Shown: piece after piece, positions 1-9,069 of the stretch | How the letters are laid out: every line of letters starts with the position of its first letter | Position numbering within the stretch: position 1 is the stretch's first letter | Source of the DNA: Prevotella sp. | GTDB taxonomy: Bacteria > Bacteroidota > Bacteroidia > Bacteroidales > Bacteroidaceae | Direction: 5' to 3' | Assembly (NCBI GenBank): GCA_017471245.1 | Contig: JAFUVB010000100.1 | Coordinates: forward strand, 1-63,742 | Length of the DNA: 63,742 bases | Translations under genes and position numbers: made by a program | Notes under the pieces: generated by a model | Seen by the model: only the letters and a program-made list of their open reading frames with translations | Told to the model about the DNA's origin: nothing | Databases searched by the model: none

Positions 1-157
1 AAGAAGCAAGAAGCAAGAAGCAAGAGGTGAGAAGCAAGAGGCAAGAAGCAAGAAGCAAGAGATTAGTAATGAAGAGAAGCAAGAAGCAAGAAGCAAGAGG
101 CAAGAGGCAAGAGGTGAGAAGCAAGAGGTTAGAGGTGAGAGATTTGATGAGGAGAGG
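1..157 (+). repeat. GA-rich heptanucleotide tandem repeat
   Basis: Seen directly: degenerate 7-bp units (GCAAGAA, GCAAGAG, GTGAGAA and variants) run from the first base to about 157. Related tracts occur at 21.5, 29.8, 46.7 and 63.7 kb, all intergenic there. Here the forward frame starting at base 2 has no stop codon and leads straight into the CbiT domain, so this copy seems to be part of a gene. The true left end is outside the window. Confidence 0.9.
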
Positions 158-733
158 GTGCATCCCATACCCGAGCAGCTGTTTGAACTGCTCGACGGCA
201 GGGAGAAGATGATCACCAAAGCACCCATCCGCCAACTCACTCTCGCAGCCTTGGAACTCTATAAGCGCACTTCCTTCTGGGACATAGGTTTCTGCACGGG
301 CAGCGTCTCGATAGAGGCGAAGCTGCAATACCCCCACCTCCTCGTCACGGCATTTGAGATTCGCGAGGAAGGCAGGCAGCTGATGGAAACCAACAGCCAC
401 CGCTTCCATGCACCGGGCATTGCGACGGTGATTGGCGATTTCATGCTGTTGGATGTGGAGAGCTATCCTCAGCCCGATGCCGTGTTTATCGGCGGACATG
501 GCGGACAACTGCCTGAAATGATCCGCAAGGCAGAGAAATGCCTGAAAGCAGGCGGAGTACTGGTCTATAACTGTGTGTCGCCGGAGGCCGTCAGCGACAG
601 TCGTATCCGCACCGACAGCCGTCAGCGCTTCGTAGAAACGGCCGAGGCATGCGGCATGAAGGTGGAACTTCCGCTGCATGTTGCCATCAACGATTATCAT
701 CCCATTGACATATTAAAAGCAAGAAAGATATGA
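2..733 (+). CDS. cbiT: Cobalt-precorrin-6B/7 methyltransferase, CbiT domain (C-terminal part of a probable CbiET fusion; 5' end outside window)
   Basis: Methyltransferase of the corrin-ring branch of cobalamin synthesis: CbiT methylates C15 of cobalt-precorrin-6B/7 with decarboxylation. Visible: the CbiT N-terminal pattern (IPEQLFELLDGREKMITKAP), an SAM-binding loop (FWDIGFCTGSVSIEA), and a glycine-rich GGHGG segment. In Bacteroidota this domain usually follows a CbiE domain in one protein. The reading frame is open from base 2 through the GA-rich repeat, giving a lysine/arginine/glutamate-rich stretch before the domain, with no start codon before the GTG at 158. Either the protein continues from an upstream CbiE domain with the repeat as linker, or it starts at GTG 158 (191 aa). 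It overlaps the next gene by 4 bp (ATGA), so one operon is likely. Confidence 0.8.
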   Translation, partial: RSKKQEARGEKQEARSKKQEISNEEKQEARSKRQEARGEKQEVRGERFDEERVHPIPEQLFELLDGREKMITKAPIRQLTLAALELYKRTSFWDIGFCTGSVSIEAKLQYPHLLVTAFEIREEGRQLMETNSHRFHAPGIATVIGDFMLLDVESYPQPDAVFIGGHGGQLPEMIRKAEKCLKAGGVLVYNCVSPEAVSDSRIRTDSRQRFVETAEACGMKVELPLHVAINDYHPIDILKARKI

Positions 734-2505
734 AAACAGCCTTGATAGAAATTTCAGCCGAAAGCCATCGCGTGGCTCTTGCCATCGAAAAGGCGTGGGG
801 CGAACCCATGGAACACATCAGCCGCAAGGACGTGGGCAGTTGTTTCCACCACTTCGATGCCTTTATATTCATCGGTGCCATGGGCATCTGCGTGCGCACC
901 ATCGCCCCATTCATCGAAGACAAACATACCGACCCCGCCGTAGTATGTATCGACTCCACGGGCAGACATGTGGTATCAGTGTTGTCGGGCCATGTGGGCG
1001 GTGCCAACGAGCTGACCCGCAAGATTGCAGAAGCACTGAAAGCGGAGCCGGTGATCACCACACAGAGCGACAACACCGGGCTTTGGGCGCTCGATTTACT
1101 GGCAGGAAAATACGGATGGCAGTGCCGTGAACAGATGAACGATGCCATTTTTGCCTTCGTCAACCGCAAGCCCACGGCTCTGCTCTTGGATATCCGCGAT
1201 GCGGGAACGGATGAGCTGGAGCGCACGATGCCCGACCATGTGACATTGGTGAGCAGCATCGACGACATCAAGACCGGGCAATATGCCCTTGCCATCATCG
1301 TTTCCCACCGCCATTATGAGCCGGTGGCGGGTTTCAAGGTGCTGCAATACTTCCCGAAAGTGCTCACCGTGGGCATCGGTCTGGCACACCAGGCACCCCA
1401 CGTGGGACAGATTCTCTCCTCGATAGAGCGCATCATGGAAGACAATGGCTTGGATATGAGGGCTGTGCGCGACTATGCCACCATCGACGTAAAGGCAGAC
1501 GAACCGGTTGTGAAATGCCTGCAGGAGCGGGGCGACACCGTGCATTTCTTCACCGCCGAAGCACTTTCTCCCGTAGCCGTTCCCACGCCAAGCAGCGTGG
1601 TTGAGCAGCATGTGGGAACGCCAAGTGTGAGTGAGGCAGCGGCATTGCTCGCTTCGGGCGACGGATTGCTATTGTTGCCCAAGCAGAAAGACCATTCCAA
1701 GGAGTTCACCTTCGCCGTTGCCATCAACCGGAAGCACCTGCGCGAAGGTCATATAGAGATCGTTGGTGCCGGTCCGGGCGACCCCGATCTGGTGTCGGTG
1801 CGCGGCAGGAGGATGCTTGAACGTGCCGACCTGATCCTCTATGCCGGCTCGTTGGTGCCGCGCGAGCTCACTGAATGCCACAAGCCGGGGGCGGTTGTAC
1901 GCTCTTCGGCGGGCATGGATCTCGACGAACAGTGCAGCTTGATGAAAGAATTCTATGACAAAGGGAAGTTCATTGTGCGCCTGCATACGGGCGATCCCTG
2001 CATCTTCGGCGCCATTCAGGAGCAGATGGCATTCTTCGACAAGCACCACATGGCATACCATATCACACCCGGCATCTCATCGTTTCTTGCCGCAGCAGCC
2101 GAACTGCGCAGCCAGTTCACCATCCCGGAACGGTGCCAGACCATCATTCTGACACGAGGTGAGGGGCGCACACCTATGCCCGAGCGGGAAAAACTCCATC
2201 TGCTTGCACGCTCGCAGAGCACCATGTGCATCTTCCTGAGTGCCGCCATCGTGGATGATGTGCAGGCTGAGCTGCTGCAGGAATACCCGGAAACCACACC
2301 CGTTGCTGCCTGCTACCACCTCACCTGGCCTGATCAGCGCATCTACAGAGGACAGTTGAAAGACCTTGCCAAGATGGTTCACGACAACCATCTCACCCTT
2401 ACCACCATGCTCGTGGTGGGTGAAGCCATCGACAATCGTGAGCATCTGTCGAAGCTCTACGACCGTCGTTTCACGCATCTCTTCAGGGAAGGGAAGCAGG
2501 AATAG
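730..2505 (+). CDS. cbiGF: CbiG-CbiF fusion: cobalt-precorrin-5A hydrolase / precorrin-4 C11-methyltransferase
   Basis: Bifunctional cobalamin-biosynthesis enzyme of 591 aa. Residues 1 to about 335 are CbiG-like, with GAMGICVRTIAPF and LSGHVGGANELT in the N-terminal half and a CbiG C-terminal domain with GIGLAHQAP. CbiG opens the delta-lactone of cobalt-precorrin-5A. From about residue 340 a tetrapyrrole methylase (CbiF/CobM) begins with IVGAGPGDPDLVSVRG and later has LHTGDPCIFGA and TPGISSFLAAAAEL, both typical of the family. It methylates C11 of precorrin-4. The start ATG lies inside the end of the cbiT gene (4-bp overlap), implying translational coupling. The fusion joins two consecutive pathway steps and is common in Bacteroidota. 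Confidence 0.93.
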   Translation: MKTALIEISAESHRVALAIEKAWGEPMEHISRKDVGSCFHHFDAFIFIGAMGICVRTIAPFIEDKHTDPAVVCIDSTGRHVVSVLSGHVGGANELTRKIAEALKAEPVITTQSDNTGLWALDLLAGKYGWQCREQMNDAIFAFVNRKPTALLLDIRDAGTDELERTMPDHVTLVSSIDDIKTGQYALAIIVSHRHYEPVAGFKVLQYFPKVLTVGIGLAHQAPHVGQILSSIERIMEDNGLDMRAVRDYATIDVKADEPVVKCLQERGDTVHFFTAEALSPVAVPTPSSVVEQHVGTPSVSEAAALLASGDGLLLLPKQKDHSKEFTFAVAINRKHLREGHIEIVGAGPGDPDLVSVRGRRMLERADLILYAGSLVPRELTECHKPGAVVRSSAGMDLDEQCSLMKEFYDKGKFIVRLHTGDPCIFGAIQEQMAFFDKHHMAYHITPGISSFLAAAAELRSQFTIPERCQTIILTRGEGRTPMPEREKLHLLARSQSTMCIFLSAAIVDDVQAELLQEYPETTPVAACYHLTWPDQRIYRGQLKDLAKMVHDNHLTLTTMLVVGEAIDNREHLSKLYDRRFTHLFREGKQE

Positions 2506-2512
2506 CAACCGG

Positions 2513-3844
2513 CTATTCCACGGCTTCCCCTTTCAGGGTGGCACTGCTGCTGTCAACGATCTTCACGCGCACCGTTTCTCCAATATGGTGACTGCCTTTG
2601 TTGAAGATCACAGCCTTGTTTTGCTCGTTGCGCCCCATCAGTTGTTCGCGGCTGCGCTTGCTGAATCCTTCCACAAGTACGTCGAATTCCTTGCCCACAT
2701 CCTCGGCATTGCGGCGGGCGGAAATCTCTGTCTGCAAGGCGATGAGCTGGTTCAGGCGGCGTATTTTCTCCTCTTCAGGCACATTGTCGGGCAGATGCTT
2801 GGCGGCGTAAGTACCAGGGCGCTCGGAGTATTTGAACATGAATGCTGAGTCGAACTGCACCTCGCGCACCAAGGAAAGTGTCTGCAGGAAATCGTCTTCC
2901 GTCTCATCGCAATAGCCCACGAAGATGTCTGTCGACAGTCCACAGCCGGGAATGATGCGGCGTATCGCCTCCACCTTCTGCAAATAGTCCTCTCGTGTGT
3001 ACTTCCGGTTCATCAGTTTCAGCGTGTGGTTGCTGCCGCTCTGCGCCGGAAAGTGAATATGTCGGCAGAGGTTCGGCTCCTCGGCGATGGCATGAAGTAT
3101 CTCTTCGTCCATGTCTTCGGGATTGGATGTGGTGAATCTCACGCGCATCTGAGGCACCTCGCGTGCCACCAAGCGCAACAGTTCGGCAAAGCTGGTGCCG
3201 CCGGGAACAGGCTTTCCGGCAGGCGAAAGACCGTAGCTGTTCACGTTCTGCCCAAGAAGTGTCACCTCTTTGAAGCCTCGCTGCTGCAAGTCGCGCACCT
3301 CACGCAGAATGCTCTCCACATCTCTTGAACGCTCTCTTCCCCGGGTATAGGGAACGATGCAATAGTGGCAGAAGTTGTTACAGCCGCGCATGATGCTCAC
3401 AAAGCCGCCCACCTTGGCGGTGTGCAGGCGCTGCGGAATGATGTCGCGATAGGTCTCCGTGGTGGATAGCTCAATGTTGATGGCTTTCTGCCCCATTTCG
3501 CACTGCGCAATCAGGTCGGGAAGCGACAGATAGGCATCGGGACCGGCCACCAGATCCACATGGTGATTCTCCAACAGGTCGTCTTTCACGCGTTCTGCCA
3601 TACAGCCAAGCACGCCGATTATGAGCTTGCCCTTCTTTTTTCTCAGGGCGTTCAGTTCCTCTAACCGATGGTATATCTTCTGCTCGGCATTGTCGCGCAC
3701 GGAACAGGTGTTCAGAAACACGGCATCCGTTTCCTGAATATCCTCGCAAACTTCATAGCCTGCCATCTGCATCACCGATGCCACCACTTCGGAATCGGCA
3801 ACATTCATCTGACAGCCGTATGTCTCAATAAATAGTTTCTTCAT
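2513..3844 (-). CDS. miaB: tRNA-2-methylthio-N6-dimethylallyladenosine synthase MiaB
   Basis: Radical-SAM methylthiotransferase that adds the methylthio group to i6A37 of tRNAs reading UNN codons. Its 443 aa match the usual length. The N-terminal UPF0004 domain supplies three cysteines for the auxiliary cluster (C11, C47, C81). The radical-SAM triad CNNFCHYC is C155, C159, C162. YTRGRERSR and the C-terminal TRAM-like region (VLVEGFSKRSREQLMGRN) are typical of MiaB rather than MtaB or RimO. It is the last gene of a leftward operon, 4 bp after the DUF3298-like lipoprotein gene, and its 3' end converges on the cbiGF gene with a 7-bp gap. Confidence 0.96.
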   Translation of the reverse strand: MKKLFIETYGCQMNVADSEVVASVMQMAGYEVCEDIQETDAVFLNTCSVRDNAEQKIYHRLEELNALRKKKGKLIIGVLGCMAERVKDDLLENHHVDLVAGPDAYLSLPDLIAQCEMGQKAINIELSTTETYRDIIPQRLHTAKVGGFVSIMRGCNNFCHYCIVPYTRGRERSRDVESILREVRDLQQRGFKEVTLLGQNVNSYGLSPAGKPVPGGTSFAELLRLVAREVPQMRVRFTTSNPEDMDEEILHAIAEEPNLCRHIHFPAQSGSNHTLKLMNRKYTREDYLQKVEAIRRIIPGCGLSTDIFVGYCDETEDDFLQTLSLVREVQFDSAFMFKYSERPGTYAAKHLPDNVPEEEKIRRLNQLIALQTEISARRNAEDVGKEFDVLVEGFSKRSREQLMGRNEQNKAVIFNKGSHHIGETVRVKIVDSSSATLKGEAVE

Positions 3845-3848
3845 ACCT

Positions 3849-4709
3849 TTATTCTTCTATCAGTTCAAGAGCCTCGTCCGTGAGATACGGACGAATGTCG
3901 GCATAGCTGATGGTGAACGACGGCAATCCCACGGCATAGGCAGCGATTTCATACTGCTGATAGCAGAAAGCCACACCTTTCGGTGTCAGACTGGGCTCTG
4001 CCTGCGGCAGCGGAAGATTGCTGACGGAACCCTCAATGATGAGCATGTCCTTCAGTTGTTCGTCGCTTTCTACTTTCTCGCCGCACTCTTCGAAATACTG
4101 GCGCACACCTTTTATCATCAGTTTGCGGAACTCCGGCGTATCGGTTTTGGTCAGCATGTTCCATCCCATCCGCTTTCCGTCGCTCTTTCTGATGGTTGTT
4201 GCCGTGGCAATAAACGAGCCGTGAGGACCGCCCCGAAACTCTTCATATCCGCAATTCATGGTGATATATTTGTCGGTCTCGCAGTTTTTCGTGATGTTAA
4301 ACGAATAATAGAATGGAGGAAGACCCATTATGCCGTCAGCAATGATTTCATCCCGGTCTTCTTTCATCGTGCTATATCCTTTCCTTGCAGCAATTGCCAA
4401 GAGGGAATCCCTGTCGTTTGCCCACTGCTGATCAACGATCAGTGTCTCGGCAATATACCTGCGGATGGAATCAACCAGCACCTGCGGACCGCTCACAGGA
4501 TACTGCACGCTGAGTTTCACCTCAACGATGGAGTCGCTTTGCTCTGTTCCGATGGAATCGAAGGTGAGCACCTGCGGGCTTGCCGCCATATTTTTCTCCT
4601 GACCGTTTCCGCTGGCAGTCTTCGCTTGCTTGGCATTGTTGCATCCTGTTATCCCTGCCATCAGGCAGAGAAGCGCGGATGCCCATAACATGATTATACC
4701 TTTTTTCAT
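3849..4709 (-). CDS. DUF3298/RsiV-like lipoprotein
   Basis: Predicted exported lipoprotein of 286 aa. It begins with a lysine-rich signal peptide and a lipobox near residue 23 (GITGC). The rest resembles the DUF4163/DUF3298 family, known from the extracytoplasmic part of the anti-sigma factor RsiV: FYYSFNITKN, GGPHGSF and the late motif PKGVAFCYQQYEIAAYA are characteristic. The family's function in Bacteroidota is not established, though lysozyme or peptidoglycan sensing is known for RsiV. It sits 12 bp downstream of the PAP2 gene and 4 bp upstream of miaB, so it is probably co-transcribed. No transmembrane helix other than the signal is evident. Confidence 0.75.
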   Translation of the reverse strand: MKKGIIMLWASALLCLMAGITGCNNAKQAKTASGNGQEKNMAASPQVLTFDSIGTEQSDSIVEVKLSVQYPVSGPQVLVDSIRRYIAETLIVDQQWANDRDSLLAIAARKGYSTMKEDRDEIIADGIMGLPPFYYSFNITKNCETDKYITMNCGYEEFRGGPHGSFIATATTIRKSDGKRMGWNMLTKTDTPEFRKLMIKGVRQYFEECGEKVESDEQLKDMLIIEGSVSNLPLPQAEPSLTPKGVAFCYQQYEIAAYAVGLPSFTISYADIRPYLTDEALELIEE

Positions 4710-4721
4710 ATCTCTGTTTGT

Positions 4722-5711
4722 TTAGTGAAGTTTCATGGGACGTGATACATAGAGCAGCACGAAATAGATAATGATGCCTGAAACCAGTCCGGCAATGGTG
4801 TCGATGACATAGTGTGCCATGATGTAAACCGTGGAAATGCACAGCAGCACATAGAATGGCAGCAGGCACCAGAACAGGCGACGACAGCCCGTGCGCCACG
4901 ACAAGAGCATCAGAATGGTGCTTACGCCCACATGACTGCTGGGAAATGCCGCCGTGGGGCGCTCTCCTGCTTCATGGGCAGCTGCCACATGCTGATAGAA
5001 GAAACCGTCGCTCCATCCGGGACTGGGCAACCGTTCCATGGTGTGATTGAAGTAATCGTGGATATTCGGAAATACGCCTTGGGCGATGTTCTCCATACCT
5101 GCAGCGCCGAAATAGTATTGAGGACCTGTGACAGGCACCAGTATGAAGACAACATAATAGACGAAGAAGGATGTGAGAACGATGAATGTCACTCGCGCAA
5201 ACTCATTGTATCGCCACACGAAATAGAATGCAACGACCACTACAATCATCGGAAAATAGGAGGCATAGCCCATGTCCATCAGTTCGCTGAAGAAGCGTCC
5301 GGGCAGCACCTGCGAGAATAACAGTGCCGGCTGACAGCCAAACAGCTGCTGCTCCCATGAGGCAAAGAGATGGTCGAGGTTAGGAAACATCCTGTTGATT
5401 TCGTATGTATCGGGATACCACCACGATAGCAATGCCAACTGCAAAACAGCCCGGGCAAAGCGTGTAAACCGGCAAGGCAGCATGCGATAAACGGCATAGA
5501 GGGCGGCGGTGATGGCAACAATGCGCACTCGCCCCCATATCATGGCTTCCGGATTCTGCACCTTCGTGAAGCAGAACAGAATCATCAGAAGCGTCAGCAG
5601 CAGATAAGCCACCATCGCCCATTCATACGCAAAGAGACCTTTAAATGGTTTCTTCTCTATCTTGAATAGCTCTTTTAGAAATTTCACTTTTCGTTTTATT
5701 GAATCATACAA
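4722..5711 (-). CDS. PAP2-family membrane phosphatase/phosphotransferase
   Basis: Integral membrane protein of 329 aa with several hydrophobic helices. PAP2 acid-phosphatase motifs are visible: RPTAAFPSSH with H260, then MAHYVIDT with H300 and D304, the histidine pair used for phosphoryl transfer. The likely role is dephosphorylation or head-group transfer on a membrane lipid; the arrangement resembles Aur1/inositol-phosphoceramide-type PAP2 proteins, but the substrate cannot be told from sequence. Start choice: the stop codon of the upstream epimerase gene (5712-5714) is followed directly by a TTG at 5711. No in-frame ATG occurs until residue 33, so a TTG start with translational coupling is the simplest reading. 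Confidence 0.82.
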   Translation of the reverse strand: MYDSIKRKVKFLKELFKIEKKPFKGLFAYEWAMVAYLLLTLLMILFCFTKVQNPEAMIWGRVRIVAITAALYAVYRMLPCRFTRFARAVLQLALLSWWYPDTYEINRMFPNLDHLFASWEQQLFGCQPALLFSQVLPGRFFSELMDMGYASYFPMIVVVVAFYFVWRYNEFARVTFIVLTSFFVYYVVFILVPVTGPQYYFGAAGMENIAQGVFPNIHDYFNHTMERLPSPGWSDGFFYQHVAAAHEAGERPTAAFPSSHVGVSTILMLLSWRTGCRRLFWCLLPFYVLLCISTVYIMAHYVIDTIAGLVSGIIIYFVLLYVSRPMKLH

Positions 5712-6740
5712 TTACAGCCAGCCATGCGCGCGATACCACCCAATGGTGCGGCTGACACCTTCCTTCAGCTTCACTTCTGGATTGAAGCCCAGTTCTTTGC
5801 GTGCCGGACTGATGTCACAACGCCAGTTGCGCTGTTTCATGATATGGTATTTGTCATTGTTCAGGGCGGTCACCTTCCTCGTGATCCTCCCAATGTATTC
5901 TCCGAAGAACGTTACCACGCGCAGAACCCATATTGGAGCCTTCACGCGCAGGCACCAGGGGTTGCCCATTTCACGGAGAATCAGGTCGCTGAACGTTGCC
6001 GACTGGTACACTTCACCGTCGCTTAGGAAATACTTCCGTCCACATGCTCCGCGCTGCAATGCCAGAAAAACTGCCTGCACCACGTCGCTTACATAGACGA
6101 AGGTGATGTCCTGACGCTTGTAACCCACAGAAAAGTCGGTATGTCCCTTGATGCTCTTCGCCATCATGAAATAGTCTTTCTCACGTGGACCATACACACC
6201 CGTGGGACGGAGCACCACGTATGGGAATGCCGCATGCTCTCCTTCCTGCACCAGACTGTCAAGGAATTGCTCGGCAAGCAGTTTGCTTTTCCCGTATGCC
6301 GTGTTGGGTTCGGGCGTGTCTGATTCTCGGATTTCCTCATACGGCTGTTGCTCGCGTATCGGTCCGAAGATGCTCAGGCTACTGAGATAGACAAACTTCA
6401 CCAAGGGCATACTGAGTTGCTGCAACGCCTCAACCAGGTTTTTCGTCCCCTCCGTATTGATGCGATAGAAATCTTCAGCATGCAGACACTTGGTAACACC
6501 TGCGGCATGCACCACGTAGTCGAACTTTTCATCCTTCATCTGCCTCACCAGTTCATCGCGCGACGACAGGTTCAGCTCAATGAAATGGATGCGCCCGTCC
6601 TGCAGGAACTCGCGTGAGCTGCTCTTTCTCACAGCTGCCCACACCTGCATGTCCCTGCGCAACGCCTCTTCAACGATAAAACTACCGATGAATCCGCTGG
6701 CTCCAGTGATCAGTATTCGCCTCCCTGCCAGTGGTTCCAT
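5712..6740 (-). CDS. NAD-dependent epimerase/dehydratase (extended SDR)
   Basis: Rossmann-fold extended short-chain dehydrogenase acting on a nucleotide sugar or sterol-like substrate; the substrate is not identifiable. Visible: GASGFIGSF (GxxGxxG cofactor motif) near the start, HAAGVTKC, and the catalytic Tyr-Lys pair in TAYGKSK. The frame is open up to 6800, but a perfect promoter -7 box (6766-6773, minus strand) lies inside that extension, so translation must start later, at ATG 6740 (MEPLAG) or ATG 6758 (MEKNST). I chose 6740, which has a GGAG about 13 nt upstream; 342 aa. It is first in a four-gene leftward operon with the PAP2, DUF3298-like and miaB genes. Confidence 0.88.
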   Translation of the reverse strand: MEPLAGRRILITGASGFIGSFIVEEALRRDMQVWAAVRKSSSREFLQDGRIHFIELNLSSRDELVRQMKDEKFDYVVHAAGVTKCLHAEDFYRINTEGTKNLVEALQQLSMPLVKFVYLSSLSIFGPIREQQPYEEIRESDTPEPNTAYGKSKLLAEQFLDSLVQEGEHAAFPYVVLRPTGVYGPREKDYFMMAKSIKGHTDFSVGYKRQDITFVYVSDVVQAVFLALQRGACGRKYFLSDGEVYQSATFSDLILREMGNPWCLRVKAPIWVLRVVTFFGEYIGRITRKVTALNNDKYHIMKQRNWRCDISPARKELGFNPEVKLKEGVSRTIGWYRAHGWL

Positions 6741-6765
6741 TGTGCTATTTTTCTCCATTCGGCTG

Positions 6766-6773
6766 CAAAGGTA
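6766..6773 (-). promoter_or_regulatory. Bacteroidota -7 promoter box, epimerase-PAP2-lipoprotein-miaB operon
   Basis: TACCTTTG on the minus strand matches TAnnTTTG exactly. It lies 26 bp upstream of ATG 6740 and rules out the longer start at 6800. Confidence 0.75.
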
Positions 6774-6815
6774 CGAATTTTTCTCACTTTTTATGGTCAT
6801 TTGAAAATAAAATTG

Positions 6816-6823
6816 TATTTTTG
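6816..6823 (+). promoter_or_regulatory. Bacteroidota -7 promoter box for rnr
   Basis: TATTTTTG matches TAnnTTTG exactly, 27 bp upstream of the rnr start. It is back-to-back with the epimerase operon promoter about 45 bp away. Confidence 0.7.
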
Positions 6824-6849
6824 CGAAAAATAATCAAACTACGCATATT

Positions 6850-9048
6850 ATGGCTAAAGGTAAGAACAAAGGCACAAAGCGCCTGACGAAGAATAAAATG
6901 ACGGAGATTCTGTCCGCCTTGTTTCAGCAAAACCCCAATCAGACATTCTCGTTGAAACAAGTGTTCAAACAGCTTCATCTGACCACTCATCCTGCCAAGA
7001 TGCTCGCCATCGACATCATGGAGGAAATGTCTTGGGATGACTTTCTGAGCAAAGAGTCGGAATACAGCTACCGCCTCAACTTGAGTGGACAGGTGATGGA
7101 AGGTATATTCATTCGCAAAGCCAACGGAAAAAACTCGTTCATCCCCGATGGTAGCGACAAACCCATCTTCGTGGCAGAGCGCAATTCCATGTTTGCCCTG
7201 AACGGCGACCGCGTGAAAGTGACCATGATGGCACGGCGCGAGAAGCATATCAAGGAGGCAATGGTAACCGAAATCATCAAGCGCGCGCACGATCAGGTGG
7301 TGGGAAGACTGAAGGTGGAGAAAGACTTTGCCTTCCTCATCAGCGACGGAAATTTCTTTGTGCACGACGTTTTCATCCCGAAAAAGAAACTCAAGGGAGG
7401 CAAGACCAACGACAAAGCTGTGGTGAAGATCACGCAGTGGCCATCTGCCGAAAGCAAGAACATCGTGGGCGAAGTGGTTGACATTCTCGGCAAGACGGGT
7501 GAAAACAACGCAGAGATGCACGCTATCCTCGCACAATACGGGCTGCCCTATAAATATCCGAAACAGGTGGAAGAGGCTGCCAACCATATTGAGCCGGGTA
7601 TCACCGAGCAGGAGATAGCGCGCCGCGAAGACTTCCGCGACATAACCACCTTCACCATCGACCCGCACGATGCCAAGGATTTCGATGACGCACTGTCGAT
7701 TAGAGTAGTTGACAACTCGTCAACTTTATACGAAGTGGGCGTTCACATAGCCGACGTGTCACATTACGTGAAGGAAGGAAGCATCATCGACAAGGAGGCA
7801 CAGAAGCGGGCCACGAGTGTGTATCTCGTAGACCGCACCATCCCCATGCTTCCCGAGCGGCTCTGCAACTTCATCTGCTCATTGCGACCCGACGAGGAAA
7901 AGCTCTGCTACAGCGTCATCTTCATCCTCGACGGGGAAGCAAACATCAAAAGCTGGCACCTGGCACACACCGTCATACGCAGCAACCGCCGCTTTGCATA
8001 CGAGGAAGTGCAGCAGATTCTGGAGCAGAACGGCGTGGTTGACGGTACGGGACAGCCGGCTCCTGCCAAAAAAACGTATGTGGGTGACTTCGCCAAAGAA
8101 CTGATACTGCTTGATGCCCTGGCAAAGAAACTGCGCGAAAAGCGCTTCAAGAACGGTGCCGTGAAGTTCGACCGCGAGGAACTGCACTTCGATATCGACG
8201 AGAAAGGTAAGCCCACACGTGCCTATTTCAAGAAATCCAAGGATGCCAACAAACTCATCGAGGAGTTCATGCTGCTCGCCAACCGCACCGTGGCTGAATC
8301 AATCGGAAAGGTGCAGAAGGGTCAAAAGGCAAAGACACTGCCCTATCGTATCCACGACCAGCCAGATCCCACCAAGCTGGAACGCCTGCGCCAGTTCATC
8401 ACCCGCTTCGGCTATAAGGTGAAGACCACCGGCTCGAAGGGTGAAATCAGTCGCTCGCTCAACAAACTGATGGACGATGTGAACGGAAAACGCGAACAGA
8501 ACGTGATTGAGAGCGTGGCACTGAGAGCCATGATGAAAGCTAAATACAGCGTTTTCAACATCGGACACTACGGACTCGCTTTCGACTACTACACCCATTT
8601 CACATCGCCCATCCGCCGATACCCCGACACCATGGTGCACCGCCTGCTCACTCGCTACGAGCAAGGAGGGCGCTCAGCCAGCAAGGAGCACTACGAGGCA
8701 CTCTGCGAACACAGCAGCGACATGGAGCAGATTGCACAGAATGCCGAGCGCGACAGCATCAAATACAAGATGGTGGAGTTCATGTCCGATTTCATCGGCG
8801 ACGTGTTCGATGCACATATCAGTGGCATCACTGCCTTCGGCATCTATGCAGAGATCGACGAGAACCACTGCGAGGGAATGATACAGATTCACGACCTTGA
8901 CGACGACTACTACGAGTTCGACGAAAAGAACTACCAGCTCGTAGGTCGCCGCCACCACAACAAATACATGCTGGGCGACCCCATCCGCATTCAGGTGGCA
9001 AGGGCAAACATCGAGAAACGCCAGCTCGACTTCATCATCGCCGACTAA
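6850..9048 (+). CDS. rnr: Ribonuclease R
   Basis: 3'-5' exoribonuclease of the RNB family that degrades structured RNA; 732 aa, normal length. The N-terminus is basic and helix-turn-helix-like (residues 1-70), followed by cold-shock/OB domains (about 80-240) and the RNB catalytic domain. Metal-binding aspartates are in DPHDAKDFDDALS (D271, D274 region, D277, D279, D280). RRYPDTMVHRLL ends the RNB core, and an S1 domain follows (about 645-730, with ISGITAFGIYAEIDE). Transcribed alone from the promoter just upstream, divergent from the epimerase operon. Confidence 0.96.
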   Translation: MAKGKNKGTKRLTKNKMTEILSALFQQNPNQTFSLKQVFKQLHLTTHPAKMLAIDIMEEMSWDDFLSKESEYSYRLNLSGQVMEGIFIRKANGKNSFIPDGSDKPIFVAERNSMFALNGDRVKVTMMARREKHIKEAMVTEIIKRAHDQVVGRLKVEKDFAFLISDGNFFVHDVFIPKKKLKGGKTNDKAVVKITQWPSAESKNIVGEVVDILGKTGENNAEMHAILAQYGLPYKYPKQVEEAANHIEPGITEQEIARREDFRDITTFTIDPHDAKDFDDALSIRVVDNSSTLYEVGVHIADVSHYVKEGSIIDKEAQKRATSVYLVDRTIPMLPERLCNFICSLRPDEEKLCYSVIFILDGEANIKSWHLAHTVIRSNRRFAYEEVQQILEQNGVVDGTGQPAPAKKTYVGDFAKELILLDALAKKLREKRFKNGAVKFDREELHFDIDEKGKPTRAYFKKSKDANKLIEEFMLLANRTVAESIGKVQKGQKAKTLPYRIHDQPDPTKLERLRQFITRFGYKVKTTGSKGEISRSLNKLMDDVNGKREQNVIESVALRAMMKAKYSVFNIGHYGLAFDYYTHFTSPIRRYPDTMVHRLLTRYEQGGRSASKEHYEALCEHSSDMEQIAQNAERDSIKYKMVEFMSDFIGDVFDAHISGITAFGIYAEIDENHCEGMIQIHDLDDDYYEFDEKNYQLVGRRHHNKYMLGDPIRIQVARANIEKRQLDFIIAD

Positions 9049-9069
9049 AAGCCCGCTTCAACAATCGCC

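Noticed and set aside
27-212. 61-aa ORF of Lys/Arg/Glu repeats in another frame
   Set aside because: Any frame of the heptad repeat is open; the frame that continues into CbiT is the meaningful one.
1-733. Cobalamin riboswitch before the cbi genes
   Set aside because: The visible upstream sequence is only heptad repeat; any riboswitch would be outside the window.
687-1298. 203-aa minus-strand ORF opposite cbiGF
   Set aside because: Shadow of a well-supported coding sequence; no family match by eye.
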